The notes under the pieces were generated by a model. That model had not been told where the DNA came from and made no database searches. It saw only the letters and a list, made by a program, of their open reading frames with translations. Shown here in pieces: positions 10,819 to 20,720 of a stretch of DNA of 54,574 bases. The stretch is from NCBI RefSeq assembly GCF_027563315.1, contig NZ_JAMKBJ010000018.1, positions 1 to 54,574 of the forward strand. The letters are read 5' to 3'. The stretch comes from Paenisporosarcina quisquiliarum (GTDB taxonomy: Bacteria > Bacillota > Bacilli > Bacillales_A > Planococcaceae). Numbering within the stretch: position 1 is the stretch's first letter; each line of letters begins with the position of its first letter. The position numbers were made by a program, and so were the translations under genes.

Positions 10819-12039
10819 ATGTCAAATAATTCCATGAAAAACCTGTTCACCAACACATTGAGGAATAAGCAATTAGGAATAGCAGCAATCGCAGTTATCT
10901 TATTTGTTTCAGTCATATCAGCCGTTCTTTTCGTAGGAACGAAACAAACTGTCGCTTTGACGGTTAATGGTAAACAACAAGAAGTTCACACCCATGCAGA
11001 TACAGTTGGAGACTTATTGAATGAACAAAATATTCAAGTTTCCACCGCTGATTTAGTTTCACCCTCATTGAACACGAAGATAGAAGAAGGACTTTCTATT
11101 AAGTGGGAACAGGCAAAAAAAATTACGATTACAGTTGATGGGAAAAAACAAACAATCCAAACAACTGCCGATAAAGTTAGTGAAGTTTTAGCAGAAGCAA
11201 AGATTGAAGTTTCTGAGCAAGATAAGTTAACACCTGGGCTTGATGCCAAGGTCGGACCCGATACAAACATTGCGATTGAAAAAGCGTTCCAAGTAACGCT
11301 CGTAGATGGTGTCAATGAAATGAAGGTTTGGTCCACTTCGACTACGGTCGCTGACTTTTTAAAACAACAAGAGATTCAAATGAATGAATTTGATCGTGTC
11401 GAACAAAGAATGGATGAATTAGTGATTCCAAACGATGTTATACAAGTCGTTCGCGTAGAAAAAGTCACCGATGTAGTGGAAGCAGCAACGAATTTCGCTG
11501 TGGAAACACGTAAAGATAAGAATTTGTTAAAAGGTAAAGAAAAAGTTGTACAAGAAGGTAAAAAAGGATCCATAAAACGCACTTATGAAATCATTACTGA
11601 AAATGGTAAACCGGTCGCGCGTATTCTAAAAGGCGAAGAAGTAATTAGTGAACCGGCTAAGAAAGTCGTGGCTGTTGGAACGAAAATTGTTACGGCAAGC
11701 GTTTCACGTGGTACCAATACAAGTTCGAACAGTTCATCAGAACCTGGCGGAAAAGAGTTTTATGTATCTGCCACAGCCTATACAGCTTACTGTAATGGTT
11801 GTTCAGGTATTACCGCTACGGGTATCGATTTACGTTCAAATCCACACCTAAAAGTAATTGCGGTAGATCCGCGCGTTATTCCTTTGGGTTCAAAGGTTTG
11901 GGTTGAAGGCTATGGGTATGCTGTAGCTGGAGATACGGGCGGAGCAATAAAAGGGATGAAGATCGACTTATTCATGCCTACGACAGATCAGGCATTTGGG
12001 TTTGGTCGTAAACAGGTTCGAATTAAAGTATTAGACTAA
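10819..12039 (+). CDS. yabE: Cell-wall-binding protein with DUF348, G5 and 3D domains (YabE-like)
   Basis: This 406-residue exported or membrane-tethered protein has an N-terminal hydrophobic helix at about 20-42, three successive DUF348 repeats (about 45-215, each with a VTVDGKKQTIQT-type strand), a G5 domain (about 225-285), a Ser-rich linker and a C-terminal 3D domain (about 315-406) with the conserved Asp residues of VDPRVIPLGS and AGDTGGAIKG. B. subtilis YabE is an Rpf/Sps-like protein thought to cleave or remodel peptidoglycan; the 3D domain is related to the MltA catalytic barrel. The start follows AAGGAGG. The consensus promoter suggests vegetative expression. Confidence 0.88.
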   Translation: MSNNSMKNLFTNTLRNKQLGIAAIAVILFVSVISAVLFVGTKQTVALTVNGKQQEVHTHADTVGDLLNEQNIQVSTADLVSPSLNTKIEEGLSIKWEQAKKITITVDGKKQTIQTTADKVSEVLAEAKIEVSEQDKLTPGLDAKVGPDTNIAIEKAFQVTLVDGVNEMKVWSTSTTVADFLKQQEIQMNEFDRVEQRMDELVIPNDVIQVVRVEKVTDVVEAATNFAVETRKDKNLLKGKEKVVQEGKKGSIKRTYEIITENGKPVARILKGEEVISEPAKKVVAVGTKIVTASVSRGTNTSSNSSSEPGGKEFYVSATAYTAYCNGCSGITATGIDLRSNPHLKVIAVDPRVIPLGSKVWVEGYGYAVAGDTGGAIKGMKIDLFMPTTDQAFGFGRKQVRIKVLD

Positions 12040-12048
12040 TGAAATTCC

Positions 12049-12080
12049 AGCTTTCCCCATATTTAGGGGGAAGCTTTTTG
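12049..12080 (+). terminator. Terminator after yabE
   Basis: AGCTTTCCCC pairs with GGGGGAAGCT around an ATATTTA-type loop and is followed by TTTT. Confidence 0.85.
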
Positions 12081-12153
12081 TCGTTAGAGAAGTAATCATG
12101 AAATTTGCCTCTTTTGTAACGGTTGGTTTTCAGAGTCTGCATCGCTTTTCGAA

Positions 12154-12263
12154 TGTCTAGCTCCCCGGTCAAGCACTCCCAGCCCCTAATCAAGCGAAAG
12201 CAGACTTTCGAATAGAAACTTCCAACATCGATGTGGGCTATCGTGGTCTGCTTCGCTTTTCTG
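12154..12263. repeat. Intergenic palindromic repeat, copy A
   Basis: This gap sequence begins TGTCTAGCT, has a central hairpin CGAAAGCAGACTTTCG, and ends CTTCGCTTTTCT. The start, centre and end motifs are shared with copies B (25143), C (29510, reversed) and D (35892). A similar end motif, TCTGCATCGCTTTTC, lies just before it at 12136-12150, so two copies may have been arranged in tandem. The outer arms are more decayed than in the other copies. Confidence 0.55.
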
Positions 12264-12327
12264 TGTACAATGGGGCTGTGCGGAAGTAAAATAGGCAAAG
12301 AAGCAGTTGGAAATGAGGCAGTGAATC

Positions 12328-13780
<1,453 letters not shown>

Positions 13781-13832
13781 CAAACTTGGCACACTTATTA
13801 ATAAAAATTACAGTTTAAATATGCGAATTTTA

Positions 13833-13862
13833 TTGACAAGTGCTTTTGTTCATTGTTAAAAT
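13833..13862 (+). promoter_or_regulatory. Upstream veg promoter
   Basis: TTGACA (13833-13838), an 18-bp spacer and TAAAAT (13857-13862), upstream of a second, closer promoter. Confidence 0.6.
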
Positions 13863-13873
13863 AATAAATTTGG

Positions 13874-13902
13874 TTGACAAATATTTGTGTGTATGGTATG
13901 CT
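13874..13902 (+). promoter_or_regulatory. Proximal veg promoter
   Basis: TTGACA (13874-13879), 17 bp and TATGCT (13897-13902), 25 bp before the veg start. The veg promoter of B. subtilis is a classic strong vegetative sigma-A promoter. Confidence 0.8.
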
Positions 13903-13927
13903 TATGACTAAGTGAGGTGTAAGCGAA

Positions 13928-14191
13928 ATGCCAAAAACTTTAGCCGATATTAAAAAGTCTTTAGATTGTCATTTAGGTAAACGTTTGCAATTAAAAGCAA
14001 ACGGTGGTCGCAAGAAAACGATTGAACGAGCAGGCGTTTTACGTGAAACGTATCATGCAGTGTTCGTAGTGGATCTTGATCAGGACGAGAACGCGTTTGA
14101 GCGTGTGTCTTACAGCTACACAGATATTTTAACTGAAGCAGTAGAAATTACAATTGTTGACGGAATGCAAGAACTTGTAGTCGTCAAATAA
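13928..14191 (+). CDS. veg: Veg protein
   Basis: This 87-residue protein matches Veg in length and sequence, from [18 protein letters not shown] through the [16 protein letters not shown] strand region. In B. subtilis Veg is abundant, promotes biofilm matrix expression through the SinR pathway and has been linked to spore outgrowth; the biochemical role is still unclear. The ATG follows AAGTGAGGTG. Tandem TTGACA promoters and a strong terminator make it a monocistronic unit, likely highly expressed. Confidence 0.93.
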   Translation: MPKTLADIKKSLDCHLGKRLQLKANGGRKKTIERAGVLRETYHAVFVVDLDQDENAFERVSYSYTDILTEAVEITIVDGMQELVVVK

Positions 14192-14224
14192 TCTTTAGCA
14201 CTTATGTACTTATATTTTAACAAG

Positions 14225-14261
14225 ACACTCATGGATGACTTCATCCATGAGTGTTTTTTTG
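14225..14261 (+). terminator. Terminator after veg
   Basis: A perfect 14-bp stem (ACACTCATGGATGA and its complement) with a two-base loop is followed by seven T's. The sspF promoter -35 overlaps its 3' arm. Confidence 0.93.
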
Positions 14262-14277
14262 ATTTCAGTACATACTA
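14249..14277 (+). promoter_or_regulatory. Candidate sigma-G promoter of sspF
   Basis: CATACTA (14271-14277) matches the sigma-G -10 exactly. A partial -35, GAGTG (14249-14253), lies 17 bp upstream inside the veg terminator stem. Forespore expression is expected for an ssp gene. Confidence 0.52.
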
Positions 14278-14307
14278 CATTTGTCAGTCCTCAAGAGGAG
14301 GAAAAAC

Positions 14308-14493
14308 ATGCCACGTAATCGTGTAATGTCGAATCATCTAAAAGAGGAAATTGCGAAAGAACTTGGATTTTATGATGTCGTTGCGCGTGACGGTTGGGGA
14401 GGCATCACCTCTCGTAATGCTGGAAACATGGTAAAGCGAGCAGTTGAAATGGCACAGGCCGGCTTAATGAACGGACAACAGTACAAGAAGTAA
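14308..14493 (+). CDS. sspF: Small acid-soluble spore protein, alpha/beta-type family (SspF)
   Basis: This 61-residue protein is a member of the alpha/beta-type SASP family, which coats and protects spore DNA. It has the family core: [14 protein letters not shown], the [17 protein letters not shown] segment (28-44), and a second helix AVEMAQ. Length equals B. subtilis SspF. ATG 14308 follows AGAGGAGGA; an upstream in-frame codon at 14281 is not supported. Its presence is direct evidence that the lineage makes endospores. Confidence 0.94.
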   Translation: MPRNRVMSNHLKEEIAKELGFYDVVARDGWGGITSRNAGNMVKRAVEMAQAGLMNGQQYKK

Positions 14494-14778
14494 GTCGCAA
14501 ACTAGATTTCTAATGGGACTGACACGGCGGAGCAATCCGCCTATCTTTATGTAAGGCTATGTTACCTGTCTCGCATTCTCAAAGAGGAAAGAATAGATAG
14601 TAAGACATTTGGGGCTCCTCATTACGACAGTCAAACGATGCGACGCACTTACATCTTTCGAAGCTAGCGAAGCGATGTAGAAACAGAAACATAAGCAATC
14701 TTTTCTACGCCTCCTTTCCTAAATCACTAGCTGTGGTAAAATAGTGAACAGCAATGAACAGATGAAGGAGGCATACCC
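14494..14778 (+). other. Unassigned 285-bp gap between sspF and ispE
   Basis: Near the sspF end a GGCGGA-GCAA-TCCGCC hairpin (14526-14541) with a GNRA-type loop precedes TATCTTT and may terminate sspF. CTATCT (14541) and AGATAG (14595) could pair around it. The later part (ACATC..GATGT around 14650-14680) faintly resembles the intergenic repeat seen elsewhere. No open frame with an SD is seen on either strand. Confidence 0.4.
14734..14742 (+). promoter_or_regulatory. Candidate extended -10 promoter of ispE
   Basis: TGG directly followed by TAAAAT (14737-14742) forms an extended -10 motif 36 bp before ispE; the -35 is poor. The same TGGTAAAAT precedes pth at 24148. Confidence 0.38.
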
Positions 14779-15645
14779 ATGCTTTATGTGAAAGCGCCTG
14801 CAAAAATCAATCTAACCCTGGATGTCTTAAAAAAACGTCCAGATGGCTACCATGAAGTAGAAATGATCATGACGACGGTTGATTTGGCAGATCGTATTGG
14901 ATTAGAACCACGTACAGATGGTCAGATTCGCATTATTTCAGCCGATCGTTATGTGCCGGATGACCAAAGGAACCTAGCCTATCAAGCGGCAAAGTTATTG
15001 AAAGATACATATAAAGTACAGCAAGGTGTATCTATTACTTTAGAAAAGAAGATACCCGTTGCTGCTGGTCTGGCAGGAGGAAGCAGTGATGCTGCCGCTA
15101 CTTTAAAAGGATTAAATGAATTATGGAACTTGAAGCTAACAAAGGATCAATTAGCAGAACATGGTGCTAAAATCGGTTCGGATGTTTCGTTCTGCGTATA
15201 TGGAGGAACTGCTCTTGCTACTGGCAGGGGGGAACAGATTCAAGAATTGCCGGCGCCGCCAAACTGTTGGATTATTTTAGCCAAACCATCTATTGGTGTT
15301 TCTACGGCAGATGTGTACGGAAGTTTAAAGATAAATGAAGTGGTTCATCCCAATACAAAAGAAATGATTCGTGCCATCCGGGAGAAAGATTATGAACTAA
15401 TGTGCAATACTATGGGAAATGCTTTGGAAGCTGTTACGTTAAAATTGCATCCGGAAGTCTCCATGATCAAAGAACAGATGATGAAATTTGGAGCAGATGC
15501 GGTATTGATGAGTGGGAGCGGTCCAACCGTTTTCGGTGTTGTTCAACATGAATCTAGAGTAAATAGAATTTACAATGGTTTGAGAGGCTTTTGTGACGAA
15601 GTTTATGCAGTGAGATTGTTGGGAGAGCGAGATACACTTGCCTAA
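14779..15645 (+). CDS. ispE: 4-diphosphocytidyl-2-C-methyl-D-erythritol kinase
   Basis: IspE phosphorylates CDP-ME in the non-mevalonate (MEP) isoprenoid pathway. The 288-residue GHMP kinase has [10 protein letters not shown] at the N terminus, the nucleotide loop [13 protein letters not shown] at 93-105 and the C-terminal [10 protein letters not shown] glycine motif. The start follows GAAGGAGG. Its stop codon overlaps the -35 region of the purR promoter. Confidence 0.96.
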   Translation: MLYVKAPAKINLTLDVLKKRPDGYHEVEMIMTTVDLADRIGLEPRTDGQIRIISADRYVPDDQRNLAYQAAKLLKDTYKVQQGVSITLEKKIPVAAGLAGGSSDAAATLKGLNELWNLKLTKDQLAEHGAKIGSDVSFCVYGGTALATGRGEQIQELPAPPNCWIILAKPSIGVSTADVYGSLKINEVVHPNTKEMIRAIREKDYELMCNTMGNALEAVTLKLHPEVSMIKEQMMKFGADAVLMSGSGPTVFGVVQHESRVNRIYNGLRGFCDEVYAVRLLGERDTLA

Positions 15646-15666
15646 AACCGTATATTTGTTTAAAAT
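15638..15666 (+). promoter_or_regulatory. Candidate promoter of purR
   Basis: TTGCCT (15638-15643), 17 bp and TAAAAT (15661-15666), spanning the ispE stop. A degenerate PurBox-like element with a CGAA core on minus lies at 15676-15688, where autoregulation would be expected. Confidence 0.5.
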
Positions 15667-15701
15667 GACATATAAATCATTCGTGTTTAGGAGTGTGACC
15701 C

Positions 15702-16532
15702 ATGAAGTGGAAACGCAGTGAGCGTCTCGTTGATATGACTCATTATTTGTTAGACCATCCCCAACAGTTAATTCCATTAACATTGTTTGCGGATATGTAC
15801 CAATCTGCCAAATCTTCCATCAGTGAAGATTTGACCATTGTCAAAGAAACGTTCGAAGAAAAAGGAATCGGCTTACTGATGACAGTGCCAGGAGCAGCTG
15901 GCGGGGTTAAATATATTCCAAGAATGCGTGATGAAGCAGTCCGTGAAGTCATTAAAGACTTTATGGAAGAGCTTGGTCACTCAGACCGTTTGTTACCTGG
16001 CGGGTATTTATTTATGACGGATTTACTTGGAAACCCTGAACTTATGAATCGTGTCGGAAAAGTTTTTGCTTCAGCGTTTGCCAAACAACCGATTGATGCC
16101 ATCATGACTGTAGCCACAAAAGGCATTCCAATTGCACATGCCATTGCTCGCCACTTAAATGTGCCAGTCGTGGTTGTGCGTCGAGATAGTAAAGTTACTG
16201 AAGGTTCTACTGTCAGCATTAACTATGTTTCTGGGTCTTCTCGTCGTATTCAAACGATGGTATTGTCTAAACGAAGTATGAAGAGTGGTCAACGTGTTTT
16301 GATTACAGACGACTTCATGAAAGTCGGCGGTACGATGAATGGCATGAAAAACTTGCTTGAAGAATTTAATTGTCAGTTAGCAGGTGTAGCCGTGTTGGTC
16401 GAAGCGGAGCATGCTGACGAACAATTGATTGAAAATTATTTGTCACTGGTAAAATTGCATGAAGTAAACGAAAAAGATCGTACAATCGCTTTAACAGAAG
16501 GCAATTATTTTACGAAAGGTGGAAATGAATAA
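15702..16532 (+). CDS. purR: Pur operon repressor
   Basis: PurR represses purine genes and is relieved by PRPP. The 276 residues have an N-terminal winged helix (about 1-75, beginning [13 protein letters not shown]) and a phosphoribosyltransferase-like domain whose PRPP motif is DDFMKVGGT at 203-211. The start ATG follows TAGGAGTG. It overlaps ridA by one base (TAATG), as in the conserved purR-ridA-spoVG cluster. Confidence 0.95.
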   Translation: MKWKRSERLVDMTHYLLDHPQQLIPLTLFADMYQSAKSSISEDLTIVKETFEEKGIGLLMTVPGAAGGVKYIPRMRDEAVREVIKDFMEELGHSDRLLPGGYLFMTDLLGNPELMNRVGKVFASAFAKQPIDAIMTVATKGIPIAHAIARHLNVPVVVVRRDSKVTEGSTVSINYVSGSSRRIQTMVLSKRSMKSGQRVLITDDFMKVGGTMNGMKNLLEEFNCQLAGVAVLVEAEHADEQLIENYLSLVKLHEVNEKDRTIALTEGNYFTKGGNE

Positions 16533-16906
16533 TGAAAGCAGTATCGACAACTAAAGCGCCAGCAGCAATTGGACCATACGTCCAAGGAATGATCGTAAAC
16601 GAATTGTTTTACAGTTCAGGACAAATTCCATTGACAGCTGAGGGGAATATGGTGGAAGGTTCGATTACCGAACAGACACACCAAGTATTCGCTAATTTAA
16701 AAGCTGTATTGGAAGAAGCAGGATCATCATTACAACAAGTTGTGAAAACAACCGTATTTATTAAAGACATGAACGACTTCGCTGTTTTTAATGAAATTTA
16801 TGGACAGCATTTTGGTGACCATAAACCAGCGCGTTCTACGGTGGAAGTTGCACGTTTACCAAAAGATGCACAAGTTGAAATAGAAGTAATCGCGTTAATT
16901 TCATAA
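16532..16906 (+). CDS. ridA: RidA family 2-iminobutanoate/2-iminopropanoate deaminase
   Basis: RidA hydrolyses reactive enamine/imine intermediates made by PLP enzymes, limiting metabolic damage. The 124 residues are standard length. R101 in KPARSTVEV is the substrate-binding arginine, and PAAIGPYVQ and the YSSGQIP segment are typical. It is translationally coupled to purR. Confidence 0.94.
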   Translation: MKAVSTTKAPAAIGPYVQGMIVNELFYSSGQIPLTAEGNMVEGSITEQTHQVFANLKAVLEEAGSSLQQVVKTTVFIKDMNDFAVFNEIYGQHFGDHKPARSTVEVARLPKDAQVEIEVIALIS

Positions 16907-16914
16907 ATTCGATT

Positions 16915-16947
16915 AAGCCATAGAGATTTCATTCTATGGCTTTTTTA
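16915..16947 (+). terminator. Terminator after ridA
   Basis: A 10-bp stem, AAGCCATAGA / TCTATGGCTT, is followed by a T-rich tail. AT-rich DNA follows up to the spoVG promoter. Confidence 0.88.
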
Positions 16948-16983
16948 TATAAAATTAAATATTTTAAAAATTCCGTTAAAAAA

Positions 16984-17012
16984 GAAGGAAAAATGTGATA
17001 AATGTAGAATAT
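16984..17012 (+). promoter_or_regulatory. Sigma-H promoter of spoVG
   Basis: GAAGGAAAA (16984-16992), 11 bp, then GTAGAATAT (17004-17012) matches the sigma-H consensus RNAGGAWWW-N11/12-RNNGAATWW. The AT-rich stretch upstream (16943-16983) is where AbrB binds in B. subtilis spoVG. Confidence 0.78.
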
Positions 17013-17058
17013 AGTTGTCAGAGTCTGTAAGGCATCTAAGACGAAAGGTGGTGAGACA

Positions 17059-17349
17059 ATGGAAGTAACTGATGTAAGATTACGTCGAGTACAAACTGAT
17101 GGCCGCATGCGTGCCATTGCTTCCATCACACTAGACAGCGAGTTTGTTGTGCATGATATTCGTGTCATTGACGGCAATACAGGATTATTTGTGGCCATGC
17201 CAAGTAAGCGAACACCAGATGGTGAGTTTAGAGATATCGCACATCCGATCAATTCCGGTACGCGAACGAAAATCCAGGAAGCAGTATTGAATGCTTATGC
17301 TGAATCTAGCGAAGAAGATATGATTTCATATGAAGAAGCAGGAGCTTAA
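17059..17349 (+). CDS. spoVG: SpoVG, RNA-binding regulator
   Basis: SpoVG is a small conserved nucleic-acid-binding protein involved in asymmetric-septum timing and cortex formation in spore formers, and in virulence control in others. The 96 residues start [17 protein letters not shown] and carry the [20 protein letters not shown] core. The ATG follows AAAGGTGGTGAG. In B. subtilis glmU follows directly; here an RND exporter gene lies between them. Confidence 0.95.
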   Translation: MEVTDVRLRRVQTDGRMRAIASITLDSEFVVHDIRVIDGNTGLFVAMPSKRTPDGEFRDIAHPINSGTRTKIQEAVLNAYAESSEEDMISYEEAGA

Positions 17350-17360
17350 TAGAAGAGATG

Positions 17361-17396
17361 AAGAGACTTGTCTTAATGATAAGTTTCTTTTTTATT
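17361..17396 (+). terminator. Terminator after spoVG
   Basis: A 12-bp stem with two wobble pairs (AAGAGACTTGTC / GATAAGTTTCTT) is followed by a T tail. Confidence 0.82.
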
Positions 17397-17526
17397 AGGC
17401 TATGTTAACTTTCATGGTTGATTTTATAAAAAGGGGAACGTGCGGCAAGCGCAAATGTACGATAACCCAACACATTTATTTGAGCCTTTTTATTAAACAA
17501 CTAAATACCTGGTATTCAAAAGAAAA

Positions 17527-17554
17527 TTCAACTTAAAACATCAAACTTTATAAT
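17527..17554 (+). promoter_or_regulatory. Weak candidate promoter of the RND exporter
   Basis: TTCAAC (17527-17532), 16 bp and TATAAT (17549-17554). An inverted repeat ATTGG-N6-CCAAT (17571-17586) downstream could be an operator; this is speculative. Confidence 0.35.
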
Positions 17555-17649
17555 TTTAAAAAAACAGCACATTGGTATTCGCCAATCCGACACAAGTGTT
17601 GTATAACTGAAATTAGAAACATATCCTACTAAAAAAGAAGGTGCACCGA

Positions 17650-20600
17650 GTGAATTTTTTAACCAAATTCAGTTTGAAAAATGCTGCAGCTGTATTCATT
17701 ATTTCATTCTTACTAATTGTCCTTGGGCTTTATTCCTTTACACGTTTAAAAATTGATTTACTGCCTAACATTGAGTTCCCTCAATTGTCAGTGCAAGTCG
17801 TTTACCCGGGGGCATCGCCTGAAGACGTTGACGACCGCGTCATCACTCCAATTGAAGATCAATTGAAGGGGATCGAAGGTGCAACTGAAATTCAGAGTGT
17901 CTCTTATGAAACAATCGGTATTATCAATATGCAGTTTCCTTTTGATACAAATCTAGATCGAGCAGAACAACAAACCGAAACAGCTATCCGTGAGCTCAAT
18001 TTGCCTGAAGGCGTGGAAACGGAAATTAGCCGTTTATCATTCGGATCTTTTCCCATCTTCAACATTTCCTTGTTCAGTAAGGGTGAAGGCGATATTGAAG
18101 AACTGTTAAACAAAGAAGTCATTCCGGAGTTAAATAAAATTTCGGGTATCAACTCTGTTTCTGTTGGCGGACTGCAAGATGAACTATTGCAAATTACGGT
18201 CAATCAGAAAGAAGCGGCTGCATCAGGACTTACTCTCAGTCAAATTAAGGAACAAATCGATCAGCAAATCTTCTCATTCCCTGCTGGAACGGTGAATGAC
18301 AATGATATTAATATTCCGGTGCGGGTAGAAGAAAAGCTCGAGTCTATCAAAAAGTTGAAATCTTTGAAACTCACTTCTTCTTTCAATCCGCAAGCTCCTC
18401 CAGTGGAGTTGCAAGAAATTGCAACTATTGAAGAAGTATCTAAACAAAGTGAAATCACGCGTTATAACCAAGAAGAGGCATTGTCGATGGCCGTGACCAA
18501 AAAGCAGGACGCCAACACAGTGGAAATCGCAAACCGTGTAATCGAGGTACTTGATTCGTATGACGACCGTCTGGAATATGCGGTTGGTTTTGACTCTGCT
18601 GACGGAATTGAAAAGTCAGTGGAAACGTTGGTGAAAGAAGGCTTGCTAGGTGCGCTATTCGCTTCTATTGCGGTGTTGATTTTCTTGCGGAATTTCCGAG
18701 CAACGATTATTGCGATTATTTCTATTCCGTTGTCGTTATTAATTGCAGCTATTTTCCTAGCACAGCTTGATATCAGTCTGAATATCATGACGCTTGGGGG
18801 TATGGCTGTTGCGGTCGGGCGAGTGGTGGATGACAGCATAGTGGTGATTGAAAACATTTTCCGTCGCTTGCGAAAATCCGATGAACCGATGTCGAATGAA
18901 TTAGTAGCCTCGTCTACTAAGGAAATATTGAGAGCTATCACTTCTTCAACATTAACAACCATCGTCGTCTTTTTACCAATCGGGTTTGTAAGTGGCATTA
19001 CAGGGGAGTTCTTCTTGCCATTTGCTCTAACGGTTATATTCTCTTTAGCTGCTTCACTTCTTGTTGCAGTTACCATTGTGCCGATTTTGGCTAAGTTTTC
19101 GTTCAAGAAAGTGAGACAAGAAGAGAAAGAAAGCGCCATGCAACGTTTTTATGAGCGGGTTATTTTATGGTCGTTAAACCGTAAAGCCATCATTTTAGTG
19201 TTATCGGTGTTGTTACTTGGGGGCTCATTTGCATTGGTGCCTGGATTAGGGTTTACTTTCATACCAAATGAAGAAACCAAATTGGTTCAGGCTAGTATTG
19301 AACTGCCTTCTTCAACATCACTTGAACGCACGAACGAAGTATCGCTTGAAGTGGAAAAACTTTTGGGAGAATCAGAAGATATCCAAGATGTCACAACTGC
19401 CGTCGGTTCTCGAGATTTTGGTACGGGAATCAAACTTGGAAATCGTGCTGGCTACATTTTGACATTAAAAGAAAATGTGGATGTTACTGATTTTGTTGAG
19501 TCGCTGGAAGAAGATATGGAAAGCGTTGTAACCAAAATTTCACCAGATTCTACAATTTCCGTATCAGAGCTATCTACTGGCGGACCACCTACCAATAACA
19601 ATGTGTCCGTGGATTTATTTGCAAGTGACTTGGAAGCATTGTCAAAAGCAGCATCCGATGTAGAAGCTTATATGAACAGTTTAGATACATTGAAATATGT
19701 TTCGAATAATTTCTCTGAAAAGCAAAAGCAATTGGTTGTGCAGATTAATTCGGACAAAGCGGATGAACTGGGTGTCTCCGGTTTCCAATTGCTTGGAACG
19801 ATTTCTGATCAGACAAAACCAGTATCTGTAGGTAATTTAACGCTTGATGGAATTGATCGCTCAGTTCAATTGTCATATGACGAAGCATTGAGCAGCATTG
19901 ACGATATTCGCACGCTGCCAATATTTACAGCAAGCGGTCCTGTTGAAGTGCAAGATATCGCTACTGTTGAAGAAATGGATTCTGTTACTGCGATTCAAAA
20001 ACTCGACGGTAAAGTATTTGCACGAATTGAAGCGCAAATTGATGCGGAGAACATTCAAAAAGTCTCAGCTGACGTTGAAGAAGGCGTAAAAGCAAATGTC
20101 GATTTGCCGGAAGGGGTAAGTTTAGAAAGTGGTGGAGGTAGTGATGAGACAGTGGAGATCTTCCAGCAACTCGGTCTTGCGATTGCGAGTGCGATTGGTC
20201 TTGTCTACTTGACGATGTTAATTACATTCGGGCAAGCACGTATTCCATTCATTATTTTATCCTCCCTCATATTCGTACCAATCGGGGCATTGATTGGGTT
20301 AGTGATTGCACGTGAACCTTTATCGGTAAGTGTCATGATTGGATTCTTGATGCTAATCGGGATTGTGACGACAAATGCGATTGTTCTCGTTGACCGGATA
20401 AACCAAAACCGAAATGATAAAGGCATGAACATTCGGGAGTCACTAGTGGAAGCGGGCAAAACGCGTTTACGCCCAATTTTGATGACGGCATTTGCTACGA
20501 TTGCAGCGCTCATTCCGTTAGCTCTGACGACGTCGTCAGGCACATTGATTTCAAAAGGGTTGGCAATAACCGTTATAGGGGGGTTAACTTCCTCTACGCT

Positions 20601-20682
20601 GTTAACGCTAATCATTATTCCTGTCATGTACGAGATTTTCTATGCACGCCAGGCGAAACGAGAGAGAAAACTAGTTAAATAA
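17650..20682 (+). CDS. RND-family efflux transporter (HAE1/AcrB superfamily, SwrC-like)
   Basis: This 1010-residue inner-membrane pump has the classic RND layout: a first TM helix (about 11-30), a large extracytoplasmic loop, TM2-6, a second TM helix (about 510-530), another large loop, and TM8-12. The proton-relay aspartates D394 and D395 lie in TM4 (GRVVDDSIVVIENI). The pore and porter segments FPQLSVQVVYPGASPEDV and LSTGGPPTNNNV are recognisable. B. subtilis SwrC (YerP), an exporter linked to surfactin resistance, is the nearest relative I know of. No adaptor protein or TetR-type regulator sits beside it. GTG 17650 is chosen because AGAAGGTG ends about 7 nt upstream; an upstream GTG at 17641 is part of that SD. 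Its place between spoVG and glmU breaks an otherwise conserved order. Confidence 0.87.
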   Translation: MNFLTKFSLKNAAAVFIISFLLIVLGLYSFTRLKIDLLPNIEFPQLSVQVVYPGASPEDVDDRVITPIEDQLKGIEGATEIQSVSYETIGIINMQFPFDTNLDRAEQQTETAIRELNLPEGVETEISRLSFGSFPIFNISLFSKGEGDIEELLNKEVIPELNKISGINSVSVGGLQDELLQITVNQKEAAASGLTLSQIKEQIDQQIFSFPAGTVNDNDINIPVRVEEKLESIKKLKSLKLTSSFNPQAPPVELQEIATIEEVSKQSEITRYNQEEALSMAVTKKQDANTVEIANRVIEVLDSYDDRLEYAVGFDSADGIEKSVETLVKEGLLGALFASIAVLIFLRNFRATIIAIISIPLSLLIAAIFLAQLDISLNIMTLGGMAVAVGRVVDDSIVVIENIFRRLRKSDEPMSNELVASSTKEILRAITSSTLTTIVVFLPIGFVSGITGEFFLPFALTVIFSLAASLLVAVTIVPILAKFSFKKVRQEEKESAMQRFYERVILWSLNRKAIILVLSVLLLGGSFALVPGLGFTFIPNEETKLVQASIELPSSTSLERTNEVSLEVEKLLGESEDIQDVTTAVGSRDFGTGIKLGNRAGYILTLKENVDVTDFVESLEEDMESVVTKISPDSTISVSELSTGGPPTNNNVSVDLFASDLEALSKAASDVEAYMNSLDTLKYVSNNFSEKQKQLVVQINSDKADELGVSGFQLLGTISDQTKPVSVGNLTLDGIDRSVQLSYDEALSSIDDIRTLPIFTASGPVEVQDIATVEEMDSVTAIQKLDGKVFARIEAQIDAENIQKVSADVEEGVKANVDLPEGVSLESGGGSDETVEIFQQLGLAIASAIGLVYLTMLITFGQARIPFIILSSLIFVPIGALIGLVIAREPLSVSVMIGFLMLIGIVTTNAIVLVDRINQNRNDKGMNIRESLVEAGKTRLRPILMTAFATIAALIPLALTTSSGTLISKGLAITVIGGLTSSTLLTLIIIPVMYEIFYARQAKRERKLVK

Positions 20683-20689
20683 TAGAGAA

Positions 20690-20720
20690 GGACTTCTACC
20701 AATTGGTGGAAGTCTTTTTT
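20690..20720 (+). terminator. Terminator after the RND exporter
   Basis: GACTTCTACC pairs with GGTGGAAGTC around AATT and is followed by six T's. The next ~220 bp up to the glmU promoter hold only a short direct repeat, GAATGGACA (twice, near 20749 and 20771), and no gene. Confidence 0.9.

Noticed and set aside
14553-17406. The shared motif AGGCTATGTTA at about 14554 and 17397
   Set aside because: Eleven bases in common in two AT-rich gaps, with no further similarity around them, is not enough to call a repeat.
18462-19139. A 225-codon open frame on the minus strand inside the RND exporter gene
   Set aside because: It lies fully within a well-supported gene, has no SD, and its composition is that of a complementary-strand shadow. 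Smaller minus-strand frames in mfd, ftsH and metG were dropped for the same reason.
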